A program made the position numbers and the translations under genes. From the NCBI RefSeq assembly GCF_035189165.1, contig NZ_CP045246.1, positions 2,418,001 to 2,482,000 on the forward strand: DNA of 64,000 nucleotides, written 5' to 3'. Of this stretch, positions 55,711-64,000 are shown one piece after another (position 1 is the first letter of the stretch; each line of letters opens with the position of its first letter). Under the pieces are notes generated by a model. That model was not told the DNA's origin and did not search any database. It saw only the letters and a program-made list of their open reading frames with translations. Source of the DNA: Arthrobacter sp. JZ12 (GTDB taxonomy: Bacteria; Actinomycetota; Actinomycetes; Actinomycetales; Micrococcaceae).

Positions 55711-56010
55711 TTACTTTGCTTTTTCCAGGATCTCCACCAGGCGCCACCGCTTGGTAGCGGACAACGGGCGGGTCTCGCTGATCAGGACCATGTCGCCGAC
55801 ACCAGCGGTGTTCTGCTCGTCATGGGCCTTGACCTTGGAAGTGCGACGGATGACCTTGCCGTAGAGGCCGTGCTTCACACGGTCCTCAACCTCGACAACG
55901 ATGGTCTTCTCCATCTTGTCCGACACGACGTAGCCGCGGCGGGTCTTGCGGTAACCGCGGGCCGGGGCCACAGTGGCCTCTACGGTTCCCTCAGTCTTCT
56001 CTTCACTCAC
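55711..56010 (-). CDS. rpsQ: 30S ribosomal protein S17
   Basis: A 99-residue OB-fold protein. [20 protein letters not shown] and [20 protein letters not shown] with [20 protein letters not shown] are the conserved parts. It overlaps rpmC by four bases and is the last gene before the tetraloop terminator. Confidence 0.97.
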   Translation of the reverse strand: MSEEKTEGTVEATVAPARGYRKTRRGYVVSDKMEKTIVVEVEDRVKHGLYGKVIRRTSKVKAHDEQNTAGVGDMVLISETRPLSATKRWRLVEILEKAK

Positions 56011-56354
56011 TTGGCATCCTCCTCAGAAGCCTTTGTTTCCACGGACGTCTCGTCCTTCGTGGAGTCAGCCTTTGAGCTCTTCGACTTCTTGCCGGCCTTC
56101 TCAGTCTTTGCTTCCTCAACCGGAGCAACGACGTCAGGCCGAATTCCCAGCTCACGCTCGCGCAGCACGGTGTAGATGCGGGCAATGTCCCGCTTCACAG
56201 CGCGCAGGCGGCCGTGGTTCTCAAGCTGACCGGTGGCTGACTGGAAGCGCAGGTTGAACAGCTCTTCCTTAGCCTTGGCAAGCTCCTCCTTCAGACGGTC
56301 CTTATCGAACCCATCCAGCTGGTCGGTTGCCAGTTCCTTTGAACCGAGTGCCAT
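56007..56354 (-). CDS. rpmC: 50S ribosomal protein L29
   Basis: A 115-residue L29. The core is the first 75 residues ([40 protein letters not shown]). The last 40 residues are a Lys/Glu/Ser/Thr-rich charged tail, absent from the 63-residue E. coli protein. L29 sits by the tunnel exit with L23 and helps bind trigger factor and SRP. It lies 2 bases after rplP. Confidence 0.95.
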   Translation of the reverse strand: MALGSKELATDQLDGFDKDRLKEELAKAKEELFNLRFQSATGQLENHGRLRAVKRDIARIYTVLRERELGIRPDVVAPVEEAKTEKAGKKSKSSKADSTKDETSVETKASEEDAK

Positions 56355-56356
56355 GA

Positions 56357-56773
56357 CTATTCACCACCCTCACGACGCACGATACGTGCCTTCAACGGCA
56401 GCTTGTGGATCGCCAGGCGCAGTGCCTCGCGAGCTACCTCTTCATTGACACCGGAGAGTTCAAACAGAACGCGGCCGGGCTTGACGTTGGCTACCCACCA
56501 CTCCGGGGAACCCTTACCGGAACCCATACGGGTTTCAGCAGGCTTCTTGGTCAGCGGACGGTCCGGGTAGATGTTGATCCACACCTTTCCGCCACGCTTG
56601 ATGTGACGGGTCATTGCAATACGCGCAGATTCGATCTGGCGGTTGGTGACGTATGCCGGGCTCAGAGCCTGGATACCCCACTCACCGAAGCTGACCTGCG
56701 TGCCGCCGGTAGCAGCGCCCGAACGACCGGGGTGGTGCTGCTTACGGAACTTCACTCGACGTGGGATAAGCAT
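56357..56773 (-). CDS. rplP: 50S ribosomal protein L16
   Basis: A 138-residue L16 starting [40 protein letters not shown] and [20 protein letters not shown] are signature motifs. L16 organises the A-site region of 23S rRNA. It directly abuts rpsC. Confidence 0.97.
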   Translation of the reverse strand: MLIPRRVKFRKQHHPGRSGAATGGTQVSFGEWGIQALSPAYVTNRQIESARIAMTRHIKRGGKVWINIYPDRPLTKKPAETRMGSGKGSPEWWVANVKPGRVLFELSGVNEEVAREALRLAIHKLPLKARIVRREGGE

Positions 56774-57610
56774 TTAAGCCTGTCCTCCTTCCGCTGCAGC
56801 AGCGGACTCAGCCGGTGCGGACTCGGCGGGAGCGGCGGTAGCCTCACCCTGGCCGCGATCGGCATTACGACGACGGCGGTCACCGCGGTCAGCGCCGGCG
56901 GGTCCGCGTCCGGGGCGGTCCCCGCCACGTCCACGCGACGGCGCAGCAGCTGCCTGCGCAGCCAATTCCTTGGCGGTGACGTCGCCCTTGTAGATCCAGA
57001 CCTTCACGCCGATACGGCCGAAGGTGGTCTTTGCCTCGAAGAAGCCGTAGTCGATGTTCGCGCGCAGGGTGTGCAGGGGCACACGTCCTTCGCGGTAGAA
57101 CTCCGAACGGCTCATTTCAGCGCCGCCCAGACGGCCGGAGCACTGCACGCGGATGCCCTTGGCACCGGCACGCTGTGCCGACTGCATGGCCTTCTTCATG
57201 GCGCGGCGGAAAGCCACACGCGAAGAAAGCTGCTCTGCAATGCCCTGGGCAACCAGCTGAGCCTCAACCTCGGGGTTCTTGACCTCAAGGATGTTCAGCT
57301 GGACCTGCTTGCCGGTGAGCTTCTCGAGCTCGCCGCGGATGCGGTCAGCTTCTGCGCCGCGGCGGCCGATAACGATGCCCGGACGTGCCGTGTGGATGTC
57401 CACGCGGACGCGGTCGCGGGTGCGCTCGATCTCAACCTTGGCGATGCCTGCGCGGTCCATGCCCACGGACATGAGCTGGCGGATCTTGACATCCTCGCGG
57501 ACGAAGTCCTTGTAGCGCTGGCCCGGCTTGTTGCTGTCAGCAAACCAGTGTGACCTGTGGTCAGTGGTGATGCCGAGTCGGAACCCGTGCGGGTTTACTT
57601 TCTGTCCCAC
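56774..57610 (-). CDS. rpsC: 30S ribosomal protein S3
   Basis: A 278-residue S3. The KH domain includes [20 protein letters not shown], and the C-terminal domain has [20 protein letters not shown] and [17 protein letters not shown]. The last 60 residues are an Arg/Gly/Asp then Ala/Pro/Glu-rich tail ([20 protein letters not shown]), longer than in E. coli (233 in total). S3 lines the mRNA entry channel. It is contiguous with rplV. Confidence 0.96.
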   Translation of the reverse strand: MGQKVNPHGFRLGITTDHRSHWFADSNKPGQRYKDFVREDVKIRQLMSVGMDRAGIAKVEIERTRDRVRVDIHTARPGIVIGRRGAEADRIRGELEKLTGKQVQLNILEVKNPEVEAQLVAQGIAEQLSSRVAFRRAMKKAMQSAQRAGAKGIRVQCSGRLGGAEMSRSEFYREGRVPLHTLRANIDYGFFEAKTTFGRIGVKVWIYKGDVTAKELAAQAAAAPSRGRGGDRPGRGPAGADRGDRRRRNADRGQGEATAAPAESAPAESAAAAEGGQA

Positions 57611-57976
57611 TTAGCGGTCCTCCACTTTCTCGGGGGTTGCGACAACAACAGTGACGTGGCTCGTCCGCTTGTTGATGCGGTAGGCGCGGCCCTGTGCACG
57701 CGGCTGGAACCGCTTCATGGTGGGGCCTTCATCGACGAATGCTTCGCTGATGATGAGGTCGCTCTCGTCGAATGCAACGCCGTCGCGATCCGCGAGAACG
57801 CGTGCGTTGGCGACTGCCGACTGAACTACCTTGAATACCGGCTCCGAAGCTGCCTGGGGGGCAAACTTCAGGATTGCCAGAGCCTCATTCGCTTGCTTGC
57901 CACGAACAAGGTTGACGACGCGCCGGGCCTTCATAGGCGTTACGCGCAGATGACGCGCAATAGCCTTGGCTTCCAT
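57611..57976 (-). CDS. rplV: 50S ribosomal protein L22
   Basis: A 121-residue L22. [20 protein letters not shown] begins the fold, and the tunnel-lining hairpin is in [20 protein letters not shown] with [10 protein letters not shown] after it. The hairpin contributes to macrolide sensitivity. It follows rpsS by 39 bases. Confidence 0.97.
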   Translation of the reverse strand: MEAKAIARHLRVTPMKARRVVNLVRGKQANEALAILKFAPQAASEPVFKVVQSAVANARVLADRDGVAFDESDLIISEAFVDEGPTMKRFQPRAQGRAYRINKRTSHVTVVVATPEKVEDR

Positions 57977-58015
57977 TGCTTTCCTTCTCTCGTCTTAGCC
58001 GTAGAAACAGGCGCC

Positions 58016-58297
58016 TTAGCGGCGCTTGCCCTTACGGTCGTCCTTCACATGGCCGCGGAAAGTCCGCGTGGGAGCGAATTCGCCGAGCTTGTGCCCGACC
58101 ATCGACTCGGTGACAAACACCGGAATGTGCTTGCGTCCGTCGTGCACGGCAATGGTGTGGCCGAGCATGTCGGGGATGATCATCGAACGGCGGGACCAGG
58201 TCTTGATGACGTTCTTGGTGCCCTTCTCGTTCTCGCGGGCCACCTTCACGAACAGGTGCTGATCGACGAAGGGGCCTTTCTTCAGGCTGCGTGGCAT
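58016..58297 (-). CDS. rpsS: 30S ribosomal protein S19
   Basis: A 93-residue S19 starting [40 protein letters not shown] and [20 protein letters not shown] are the conserved motifs. S19 lies in the 30S head beside S13. It follows rplB by 12 bases. Confidence 0.97.
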   Translation of the reverse strand: MPRSLKKGPFVDQHLFVKVARENEKGTKNVIKTWSRRSMIIPDMLGHTIAVHDGRKHIPVFVTESMVGHKLGEFAPTRTFRGHVKDDRKGKRR

Positions 58298-58309
58298 GTT
58301 TCCAGGCTC

Positions 58310-59149
58310 CTATCGCTTGTTCTTGCCGGAACGACGGCGACGCACAATGAGCGAATCGCTTTCTTTGTTGGGGCGGCGGGTACGGCCTTCGGCCTTACCG
58401 TTCGGGTTGACCGGGTGACGTCCACCGGAGGTCTTGCCTTCACCACCACCGTGCGGGTGATCGACCGGGTTCATCGCGACACCACGGACGGTCGGGCGAA
58501 CGCCCTTCCAGCGCATGCGGCCGGCCTTGCCCCAGTTGATGTTCGACTGCTCGGCGTTGCCGACCTCGCCGATCGTTGCGCGGCAGCGCACGTCGACGTT
58601 GCGGATTTCACCGGAGGGCAGGCGCAGCTGTGCGAAGCGGCCTTCCTTGGCGACGAGCTGGACCGAAGCACCGGCCGAGCGCGCCATCTTGGCACCGCCA
58701 CCGGGGCGGAGCTCGACGGCGTGGATAACCGTACCGACGGGGATGTTGCGCATCGGCAGGTTGTTGCCGGGCTTGATGTCCGCGTTGGGACCGGCCTCAA
58801 CGAAGTCGCCCTGCTTCAGCTTGTTCGGCGCGATGATGTAGCGCTTCGTGCCGTCAACGTAGTGCAGGAGCGCAATGCGGGCGGTGCGGTTGGGATCGTA
58901 TTCGATCTCAGCAACGCGGGCGTTGACGCCGTCCTTGTCGTGACGACGGAAGTCGATGAGACGGTACTGACGCTTGTGTCCACCACCCTTGTGACGGGTG
59001 GTGATCTTACCGGTGTTGTTACGGCCGCCCTTCTTGGGGAGCGGACGCACCAGGGACTTCTCCGGCGTCGACCGTGTAATTTCTGCGAAGTCGGCAACGC
59101 TCGAGCCACGACGGCCCGGGGTTGTCGGCTTGTACTTAAGGATTGCCAT
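58310..59149 (-). CDS. rplB: 50S ribosomal protein L2
   Basis: A 279-residue L2. The RNA-binding region and the functionally critical histidine loop [18 protein letters not shown] are visible, as are [20 protein letters not shown] and [21 protein letters not shown]2 is needed for subunit joining and near the peptidyl-transferase centre. It follows rplW by 31 bases. Confidence 0.97.
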   Translation of the reverse strand: MAILKYKPTTPGRRGSSVADFAEITRSTPEKSLVRPLPKKGGRNNTGKITTRHKGGGHKRQYRLIDFRRHDKDGVNARVAEIEYDPNRTARIALLHYVDGTKRYIIAPNKLKQGDFVEAGPNADIKPGNNLPMRNIPVGTVIHAVELRPGGGAKMARSAGASVQLVAKEGRFAQLRLPSGEIRNVDVRCRATIGEVGNAEQSNINWGKAGRMRWKGVRPTVRGVAMNPVDHPHGGGEGKTSGGRHPVNPNGKAEGRTRRPNKESDSLIVRRRRSGKNKR

Positions 59150-59180
59150 GTTTCAGTTCCTCGTTAAAGTGGTCTCCGCC

Positions 59181-59486
59181 CTAGCTGAGCGGACCGCCGA
59201 AGATGTCGATCGTGCCTTCTTTGAGGGTGACGATCGCGCGCTTGGTGTCCTTGCGCTGTCCCCATCCGAATTTGGTGCGCTTGCGCTTACCGGCACGGTT
59301 GATGGTGTTGATCGAGTCGACCTTGACGGAGAAGATCTTCTCCACTGCCAGCTTGATCTCGGTCTTGTTAGAGCGCGGGTCGACCAGGAAGGTGTACTTG
59401 CCTTCGTCGATCAGTCCGTAGCTCTTCTCCGACACGACGGGTGCAATGACGACGTCGCGGGGATCCTTTGCGATGGAGCCACTCAC
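59181..59486 (-). CDS. rplW: 50S ribosomal protein L23
   Basis: A 101-residue L23. [20 protein letters not shown] and [20 protein letters not shown] start the fold, and the basic loop [20 protein letters not shown] follows. L23 is the docking site for trigger factor and SRP at the tunnel exit. It overlaps rplD by four bases. Confidence 0.97.
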   Translation of the reverse strand: MSGSIAKDPRDVVIAPVVSEKSYGLIDEGKYTFLVDPRSNKTEIKLAVEKIFSVKVDSINTINRAGKRKRTKFGWGQRKDTKRAIVTLKEGTIDIFGGPLS

Positions 59487-60103
59487 TTGGCGTCCTCCTC
59501 AGTGTTCTGTGCCGCACCGACGAACTCGTCGTAGGCAGCCTTCGTGAAGATCACGTCGTCAGACACGAGCACGTCGTAGGTGTTGAGCTGGTCAACGTAC
59601 AGCGTGTGGACCTCGGCGAGGTTGCGCACGGACAGTGCGGCCACGTCGTTGGAACGCTCGATGACAACCAGCAGGTTGGCGCGCTCGGAGACGCCACGCA
59701 GAGCTGCCAGGGCAGCCTTGGTGGACGGCTTCTCGCCGGAGACGAGGGACTCGATGACGTGGATGCGGCCGTTGCGTGCCCGGTCGGACAGGGCACCGCG
59801 CAGGGCGGCAGCCTTCATCTTCTTGGGGGTGCGCTGGCTGTAGTCACGCGGCGTCGGGCCGTGGACAATGCCACCACCGGTCATGTGCGGGGCACGGATC
59901 GAACCCTGGCGGGCGCGACCGGTTCCCTTCTGCTTGAACGGCTTGCGGCCGGCTCCGCTGACCTCGGCGCGGGTCTTGGTCTTGTGCGTACCCTGGCGGG
60001 CAGCAGCAAGCTGGGCCACAACAACCTGGTGCAGCAGCGGAACGTTGGTCTGTGCGTCGAAGATCTCGGCGGGGAGATCAACATTCACAGTGTTGGTAGC
60101 CAT
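59483..60103 (-). CDS. rplD: 50S ribosomal protein L4
   Basis: A 206-residue L4. The tunnel loop is in [20 protein letters not shown] with [20 protein letters not shown] following. [20 protein letters not shown] is the C-terminal domain. In E. coli L4 represses the S10 operon; whether it does so here is unknown. It lies 4 bases after rplC. Confidence 0.97.
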   Translation of the reverse strand: MATNTVNVDLPAEIFDAQTNVPLLHQVVVAQLAAARQGTHKTKTRAEVSGAGRKPFKQKGTGRARQGSIRAPHMTGGGIVHGPTPRDYSQRTPKKMKAAALRGALSDRARNGRIHVIESLVSGEKPSTKAALAALRGVSERANLLVVIERSNDVAALSVRNLAEVHTLYVDQLNTYDVLVSDDVIFTKAAYDEFVGAAQNTEEDAK

Positions 60104-60107
60104 TTAC

Positions 60108-60764
60108 TTATGCTCCCTTCACGGCGGTGCGTACGAGTACGACCTGTCCGCGGGCGCCGGGGACAGCGCCCTTGATCAGCAGCAGCGACTTCTCGACGTC
60201 CACAGCGTGAACCGTGAGGTTCAGCGTGGTCTGGCGAACGGCGCCCATACGGCCTGCCATGCGCATGCCCTTGAAGACGCGGCTGGGGGTGGATGCTCCA
60301 CCGATCGAACCCGGCTTGCGGTGGTTCTTGTGGGCACCGTGCGATGCACCGACACCGGCGAAGCCGTGGCGCTTCATGACACCTGCGAAGCCCTTACCCT
60401 TGGTCTTGCCGATGACGTCGACCTGCTGGCCGGCTTCGAACAGCTCAACGGACAGTTCCTGTCCGAGCGAGTAGGAGTCAGCATCTGAGGTGCGCAGCTC
60501 AACAACGTGGCGGCGAGGCGTGACGCCGGCCTTCTCGAAGTGTCCGGCGAGCGGCTTGGTTACCTTGCGCGGGTCGATCTGGCCGAAGCCGATCTGGACA
60601 GCGCTGTAGCCGTCGACGTCAGCTGAACGCAGCTGGGTGATGACGTTGGAGTCAGCCTGCAGAACCGTTACCGGTACGAGGCGGTTGTTCTCATCCCAGA
60701 CCTGGGTCATGCCGAGCTTGGTAGCCAGCAGGCCCTTGACCTGGCGTGTAAGTGAAGTAGACAT
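60108..60764 (-). CDS. rplC: 50S ribosomal protein L3
   Basis: A 218-residue L3. [20 protein letters not shown] opens the core. The central loop reaching the peptidyl-transferase centre is in [20 protein letters not shown] and [21 protein letters not shown]3 starts 50S assembly. It follows rpsJ by 16 bases. Confidence 0.97.
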   Translation of the reverse strand: MSTSLTRQVKGLLATKLGMTQVWDENNRLVPVTVLQADSNVITQLRSADVDGYSAVQIGFGQIDPRKVTKPLAGHFEKAGVTPRRHVVELRTSDADSYSLGQELSVELFEAGQQVDVIGKTKGKGFAGVMKRHGFAGVGASHGAHKNHRKPGSIGGASTPSRVFKGMRMAGRMGAVRQTTLNLTVHAVDVEKSLLLIKGAVPGARGQVVLVRTAVKGA

Positions 60765-60780
60765 ATTTATCTTCTCTCCC

Positions 60781-61089
60781 TTACAGCTTGATCTCGATGT
60801 TCACGTCCGCGGGGAGGTCGAGGCGCATGAGCGAGTCGACGGCCTTGGGCGTGGGGTCAATGATGTCGATCAGACGCTTGTGCGTGCGCATCTCAAAGTG
60901 CTCACGGCTGTCCTTGTACTTGTGCGGCGACCGGATAACGCAGTAAACGTTCTTTTCCGTGGGCAGCGGCACCGGGCCGACTACCGTCGCGCCTGCGCGC
61001 GTCACCGTCTCAACGATCTTCCGAGCTGAAACGTCAATGACCTCGTGGTCATACGACTTCAGCCGGATGCGGATCTTCTGTCCCGCCAT
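60781..61089 (-). CDS. rpsJ: 30S ribosomal protein S10
   Basis: A 102-residue S10. The start [20 protein letters not shown] at 61089 is the family start; the long open frame upstream runs through the leader and is not coding. [20 protein letters not shown] and [20 protein letters not shown] are the conserved parts. It heads the S10-type operon and is preceded by about 264 leader bases. Confidence 0.97.
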
Positions 61090-61498
61090 GGCGTCTCGAC
61101 TCTCTCTCTTGGTAAGGGACCTCGCCTTGCAGCGACGCCCCTGGGTGCGTACGTACCTCTTGTGCGCCCGTTGTTGCGGCGCTCCTCCAACAGACTGAAT
61201 CCGGATGTTTCCGGGTTCCTCACCCTGTTGAGGCTCCGACCCCCGCGCTCGGGCGTGTCGCGTATTCTCTAAAGAAAATCCCGCAGTAATCCGAGCTATT
61301 GGATTGGGGTGGGTTATATTTGGGCCAGCTTCCGCGGCGGATGCGACCCTGCGCCAGGCATTATCCTGACCGGGACTACAGCTCAAACCGCGCGCACAGG
61401 CGCTTGAACAACTCAACTAGTCTGCCAGATTATGCAGCACAATGCGAATCAGGCCGACAGTGCGGCCTACGACACGCCGGCTGAACTCCTATTCCACG
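61090..61498. other. S10-operon leader and upstream region (409 bases, no gene)
   Basis: This gap lies between rpsJ and a small membrane-protein gene on the same strand. It holds the likely S10 promoter (61360-61386) and a leader of about 264 bases. A small CCGGA/TCCGG hairpin (61201-61214) sits in the leader, and a second A/T-rich stretch (61264-61320) could be another promoter. No coding signal was recognised. Confidence 0.55.
61360..61386 (-). promoter_or_regulatory. Candidate promoter of the S10 operon
   Basis: On the minus strand TTGAGC (61381-61386) and GATAAT (61360-61365) are 15 bases apart, or 16 if TTTGAG is taken as the -35. The -10 is strong, the spacing slightly short. Confidence 0.45.
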
Positions 61499-62101
61499 CT
61501 ACTTTGCTTTGACCCCGGCCTGCTTCAGTGCCAGCCGCGCCAGGCCTTCCATCGCCGTCGGGTCGCCCTCACGCCACGCACGAACCGGATCTTCCGAGAC
61601 TGCTCGTAACTGGGACGGCTTGGCGGTGACCAGCGCGCGGAGTGCGAGCAGGTCGCGTCCTCCCCCTTCACCGTGCAGCCGCCGTGTGCGGGAGGACCGC
61701 ACTACGAAGCGCACGCGTGGTATCAGCCACATGGGAATTAGCACGAGGACAGGCAGCAGGAAGAGCGCCAATCCCACGACCATGGCAGCCTGCGCCACCG
61801 AATCCTGCTGGTCCTGGCCGGCGGTGATGAGGAAAGTGCCGGCGTCGGCCGCGTCCAGAAATGGTGTGCTTGCCTGCTCGCCAATGAAGGGCACTCCCCC
61901 GATCCGGTCCGCCGCATCCGTCATGGTGCTTTGGAAACCGGTGCCCGCATCTTCCATCCCGCGCCCGAACTCGGCCAGTGCCGCTATTGCCTGCGAGGCC
62001 GCGCGGGACAAAAACCAGGCAACGACGACGGCGGCCACCGCGAACAGGTCGGTCAGGATCTGCCAGACCCGATGACCCGGGCGGGATGAGTAGATTTGCA
62101 C
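61499..62101 (-). CDS. Uncharacterised membrane protein, two transmembrane segments
   Basis: A 200-residue protein from a GTG start that I cannot assign to a named family. It has a membrane helix near the N-terminus (LTDLFAVAAVVVAWFLSRAA), then an Ala/Gly-rich extracellular loop of about 70 residues. A second helix follows (MVVGLALFLLPVLVLIPMWL), with a basic cytoplasmic tail (VRSSRTRRLHGEGGGRDLLA). The end MEGLARLALKQAGVKAK resembles a short amphipathic helix. It lies between the tuf terminator and the S10 leader, on the same strand as both, but is probably transcribed separately. Confidence 0.75.
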   Translation of the reverse strand: MQIYSSRPGHRVWQILTDLFAVAAVVVAWFLSRAASQAIAALAEFGRGMEDAGTGFQSTMTDAADRIGGVPFIGEQASTPFLDAADAGTFLITAGQDQQDSVAQAAMVVGLALFLLPVLVLIPMWLIPRVRFVVRSSRTRRLHGEGGGRDLLALRALVTAKPSQLRAVSEDPVRAWREGDPTAMEGLARLALKQAGVKAK

Positions 62102-62132
62102 CGCACCACTCTACGTAAAGACCCATAACAAA

Positions 62133-62173
62133 AGCGAAAGCCCCGCTGCGACGTGCGCAGCGGGGCTTTCGCT
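62133..62173 (-). terminator. Intrinsic terminator after tuf
   Basis: A perfect 18-base stem, arms 62133-62150 and 62156-62173, with a 5-base loop. On the minus strand it ends in CTTTTGTT. It lies 24 bases after the tuf stop and is the strongest hairpin seen in the window. Confidence 0.93.
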
Positions 62174-62196
62174 AACCAGCAGTAGCGGTGAGGCTA

Positions 62197-63387
62197 CTAC
62201 TTGATGATCTTGGTGACGCGACCTGATCCAACGGTGCGGCCACCTTCGCGGATAGCGAAGCCGAGGCCCTCTTCCATAGCGATCGGCTGGATGAGCTCAA
62301 CGGTCATCTCAGTGTTGTCGCCGGGCATGACCATCTCGGTGCCCTCGGGGAGGGTGATGACACCGGTGACGTCAGTGGTACGGAAGTAGAACTGCGGACG
62401 GTAGTTGGAGTAGAACGGGTTGTGACGACCGCCCTCGTCCTTGGCCAGGATGTAGACGTTGGCCTCGAAGTCGGTGTGCGGGGTGATCGAACCCGGCTTC
62501 ACGATAACCTGGCCGCGCTCAACATCTTCGCGCTTGATGCCGCGGAGCAGCAGACCACAGTTCTCGCCTGCCCAAGCCTCGTCGAGCTGCTTGTGGAACA
62601 TCTCGATACCGGTGACCGTGGTCTTCTGGATCGGGCGGATGCCGACGATCTCGACCTCGGAGTTGATGGCGAGGGTTCCACGCTCGGCGCGGCCGGTAAC
62701 AACCGTTCCACGACCGGTGATGGTGAAGACGTCCTCAACAGGCATGAGGAACGGCTTGTCCTTGTCGCGAACCGGGTCAGGAACGTTGTTGTCAACGGCT
62801 TCCATGAGCTCCTCGACGGACTTGACCCACTCCGGGTCACCCTCGAGGGCCTTGAGGCCGGAAACGCGAACAACGGGAGCGTCGTCGCCGTCGAAGCCCT
62901 GCGAGCTCAGGAGCTCACGAACTTCCATCTCGACGAGGTCCAGCAGTTCCTCATCCTCAACCATGTCGGACTTGTTCAGCGCGACCAGCAGGTAGGGAAC
63001 ACCAACCTGGCGGGCGAGCAGAACGTGCTCGCGGGTCTGGGCCATCGGACCGTCGGTGGCGGCAACAACGAGGATGGCGCCATCCATCTGAGCCGCACCG
63101 GTGATCATGTTCTTGATGTAGTCAGCGTGGCCGGGAGCGTCGACGTGTGCGTAGTGACGCTTCTCGGTCTGGTACTCAACGTGCGAGATGTTGATGGTGA
63201 TACCGCGCTGCTTCTCCTCGGGAGCCGAGTCGATCGACGCGAAGTCACGCTGCTCGTTGAGAGTGGGGTACTTGTCGTAAAGCACCTTGGAAATGGCAGC
63301 CGTCAACGTGGTCTTTCCATGGTCAACGTGACCGATGGTGCCGATGTTAACGTGCGGCTTAGTCCGCTCGAACTTTGCCTTCGCCAC
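62197..63387 (-). CDS. tuf: Elongation factor Tu
   Basis: A 396-residue GTPase that delivers aminoacyl-tRNA. G1 is [19 protein letters not shown]3 is [20 protein letters not shown], and G4 is VALNKSDMV (NKxD). Switch I includes [20 protein letters not shown]. The start is a GTG preceded by AGGAGGAACCA. It follows fusA by 121 bases, the str-operon order, and ends in a strong terminator. Confidence 0.98.
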   Translation of the reverse strand: MAKAKFERTKPHVNIGTIGHVDHGKTTLTAAISKVLYDKYPTLNEQRDFASIDSAPEEKQRGITINISHVEYQTEKRHYAHVDAPGHADYIKNMITGAAQMDGAILVVAATDGPMAQTREHVLLARQVGVPYLLVALNKSDMVEDEELLDLVEMEVRELLSSQGFDGDDAPVVRVSGLKALEGDPEWVKSVEELMEAVDNNVPDPVRDKDKPFLMPVEDVFTITGRGTVVTGRAERGTLAINSEVEIVGIRPIQKTTVTGIEMFHKQLDEAWAGENCGLLLRGIKREDVERGQVIVKPGSITPHTDFEANVYILAKDEGGRHNPFYSNYRPQFYFRTTDVTGVITLPEGTEMVMPGDNTEMTVELIQPIAMEEGLGFAIREGGRTVGSGRVTKIIK

Positions 63388-63456
63388 TGGTTCCTCCTAG
63401 AACGTTTTTAGAAGACTTGCTCCCCAGCCACGCTTCTCGCGGCTGAAACTCATGCA

Positions 63457-63486
63457 AGTCTACTGGGGGCTTTTATTTTGGTGAAA
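63457..63486 (-). promoter_or_regulatory. Candidate internal promoter of tuf
   Basis: In the 121-base fusA-tuf gap, TTTCAC (63481-63486) and TAGACT (63457-63462) on the minus strand are 18 bases apart. This would allow tuf to be made in excess of fusA, as is common. The -35 is weak. Confidence 0.4.
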
Positions 63487-63508
63487 TTAGGATCCGGACG
63501 GACCCGGG

Positions 63509-64000
63509 TTACTCTCCGCGAGTCTTCTGGATGATCTCGTCGGCTACTGCCTTCGGGACCTCAGAGTAGCTGTCGAACTGCATCGAGTAGACGGCGCGGC
63601 CCTGAGTCTTCGAGCGCAGGTCACCGATGTAGCCGAACATGCCGGACAGCGGCACGTGGGCACGGATAACCTTGACGCCGCTCGCGTCCTCCATGGACTG
63701 CATCTGACCGCGGCGGGAGTTCAGGTCGCCGATCACATCACCCATGTACTCCTCGGGCGTGCGGACTTCCACCTCCATCAGCGGTTCGAGCAGCACAGGC
63801 TTTGCCATGCGGGCTGCCTCCTTGAACGCCATGCGACCGGCGATCTTGAAGGCCATTTCGGAGGAGTCGACATCGTGGTAAGCGCCGTCAAGCAGCGTTG
63901 CCTTGATACCAACAACCGGGTACCCCGCGAGGATGCCGTCGTTGAGGGCATCCTGGATGCCTGCGTCGACGCTCGGGATGTACTCGCGCGGAACACGACC
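63509..64000 (-). CDS. fusA: Elongation factor G, C-terminal part (5' end beyond window)
   Basis: The frame is open to base 64000; 163 C-terminal residues are visible, about a quarter of EF-G (about 700). They begin [19 protein letters not shown] and include [55 protein letters not shown] and [20 protein letters not shown], covering domains IV and V. EF-G drives translocation. It is upstream of tuf on the same strand. Confidence 0.96.
   Translation of the reverse strand, partial: GRVPREYIPSVDAGIQDALNDGILAGYPVVGIKATLLDGAYHDVDSSEMAFKIAGRMAFKEAARMAKPVLLEPLMEVEVRTPEEYMGDVIGDLNSRRGQMQSMEDASGVKVIRAHVPLSGMFGYIGDLRSKTQGRAVYSMQFDSYSEVPKAVADEIIQKTRGE

Noticed and set aside
57557-59167. A 536-codon open frame on the plus strand opposite rpsC-rplW
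   Set aside because: It is the antisense shadow of highly biased ribosomal protein genes; its translation is His/Asp/Val/Arg-rich with no family features, and it spans several gene junctions.

Overview
The window is a high-GC actinobacterial chromosome segment. The family is most probably Micrococcaceae and the genus Arthrobacter-like. This is inferred from gene content and order: the tsaD-rimI-tsaB-tsaE-alr and nnr-acpS-glmS clusters, a Gram-positive Flp/Tad pilus locus without a secretin, a DUF222-HNH gene, and a complete S10/spc/alpha ribosomal protein superoperon with tuf and fusA. No rRNA, tRNA, CRISPR array, phage or transposase gene was seen.

Layout. 1-2184: the 3' end of a YbdK-type carboxylate-amine ligase gene, then a divergent pair of a DinB/maleylpyruvate-isomerase-like protein and an AraC-type regulator. 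2203-6120 (minus): tsaD, rimI, tsaB, tsaE and alr, for tRNA t6A synthesis, S18 acetylation and D-alanine supply. 6241-10774: an accessory sugar/redox block (SDR, PfkB kinase, GH4 glycosidase, aldo/keto reductase). 10840-18717 (minus): glgX, treY, treZ and an FAD monooxygenase, making trehalose from glycogen-like glucan. 18820-22656 (minus): nnr, acpS, glmS. 22791-25125 (plus): coaA, a VanY-type lipoprotein and mscL. 25199-27673 (minus): glmM, rpsI, rplM.

27988-43608 is the most unusual part. It opens with a large FtsX-type permease gene overlapping a gene for an ABC ATPase whose catalytic motifs are almost all destroyed. A Flp/Tad pilus locus follows (flp, tadE, tadG, cpaB, cpaE, tadA, tadB, tadC). 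Next come a small HPt-like protein lacking the phosphoacceptor histidine, a divergent OmpR-type response regulator, and a membrane histidine kinase with an altered H-box (HELW). A DUF222-HNH gene flanked by short repeated motifs ends the region.

43794-64000 (minus) is the translation superoperon. In transcription order it reads fusA (partial), tuf, a small membrane protein, rpsJ to rpsQ, rplN to rplO, secY-adk-map, infA-rpmJ-rpsM-rpsK, rpoA-rplQ-truA. Strong hairpins after tuf, rpsQ and rplO, and one between rpsK and rpoA, divide it into transcription segments. The usual rpsN (S14) and rpsD (S4) genes are missing from their common positions. Several ribosomal proteins (S3, S5, L17, L29) carry long low-complexity tails.

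Best leads for new biology are the pseudo-ATPase/FtsX pair beside the Tad locus and the adjoining signalling set with its degenerate HPt and altered kinase H-box. Promoter and terminator calls were made by eye. Functional names rest on motif recognition, not on database searches.
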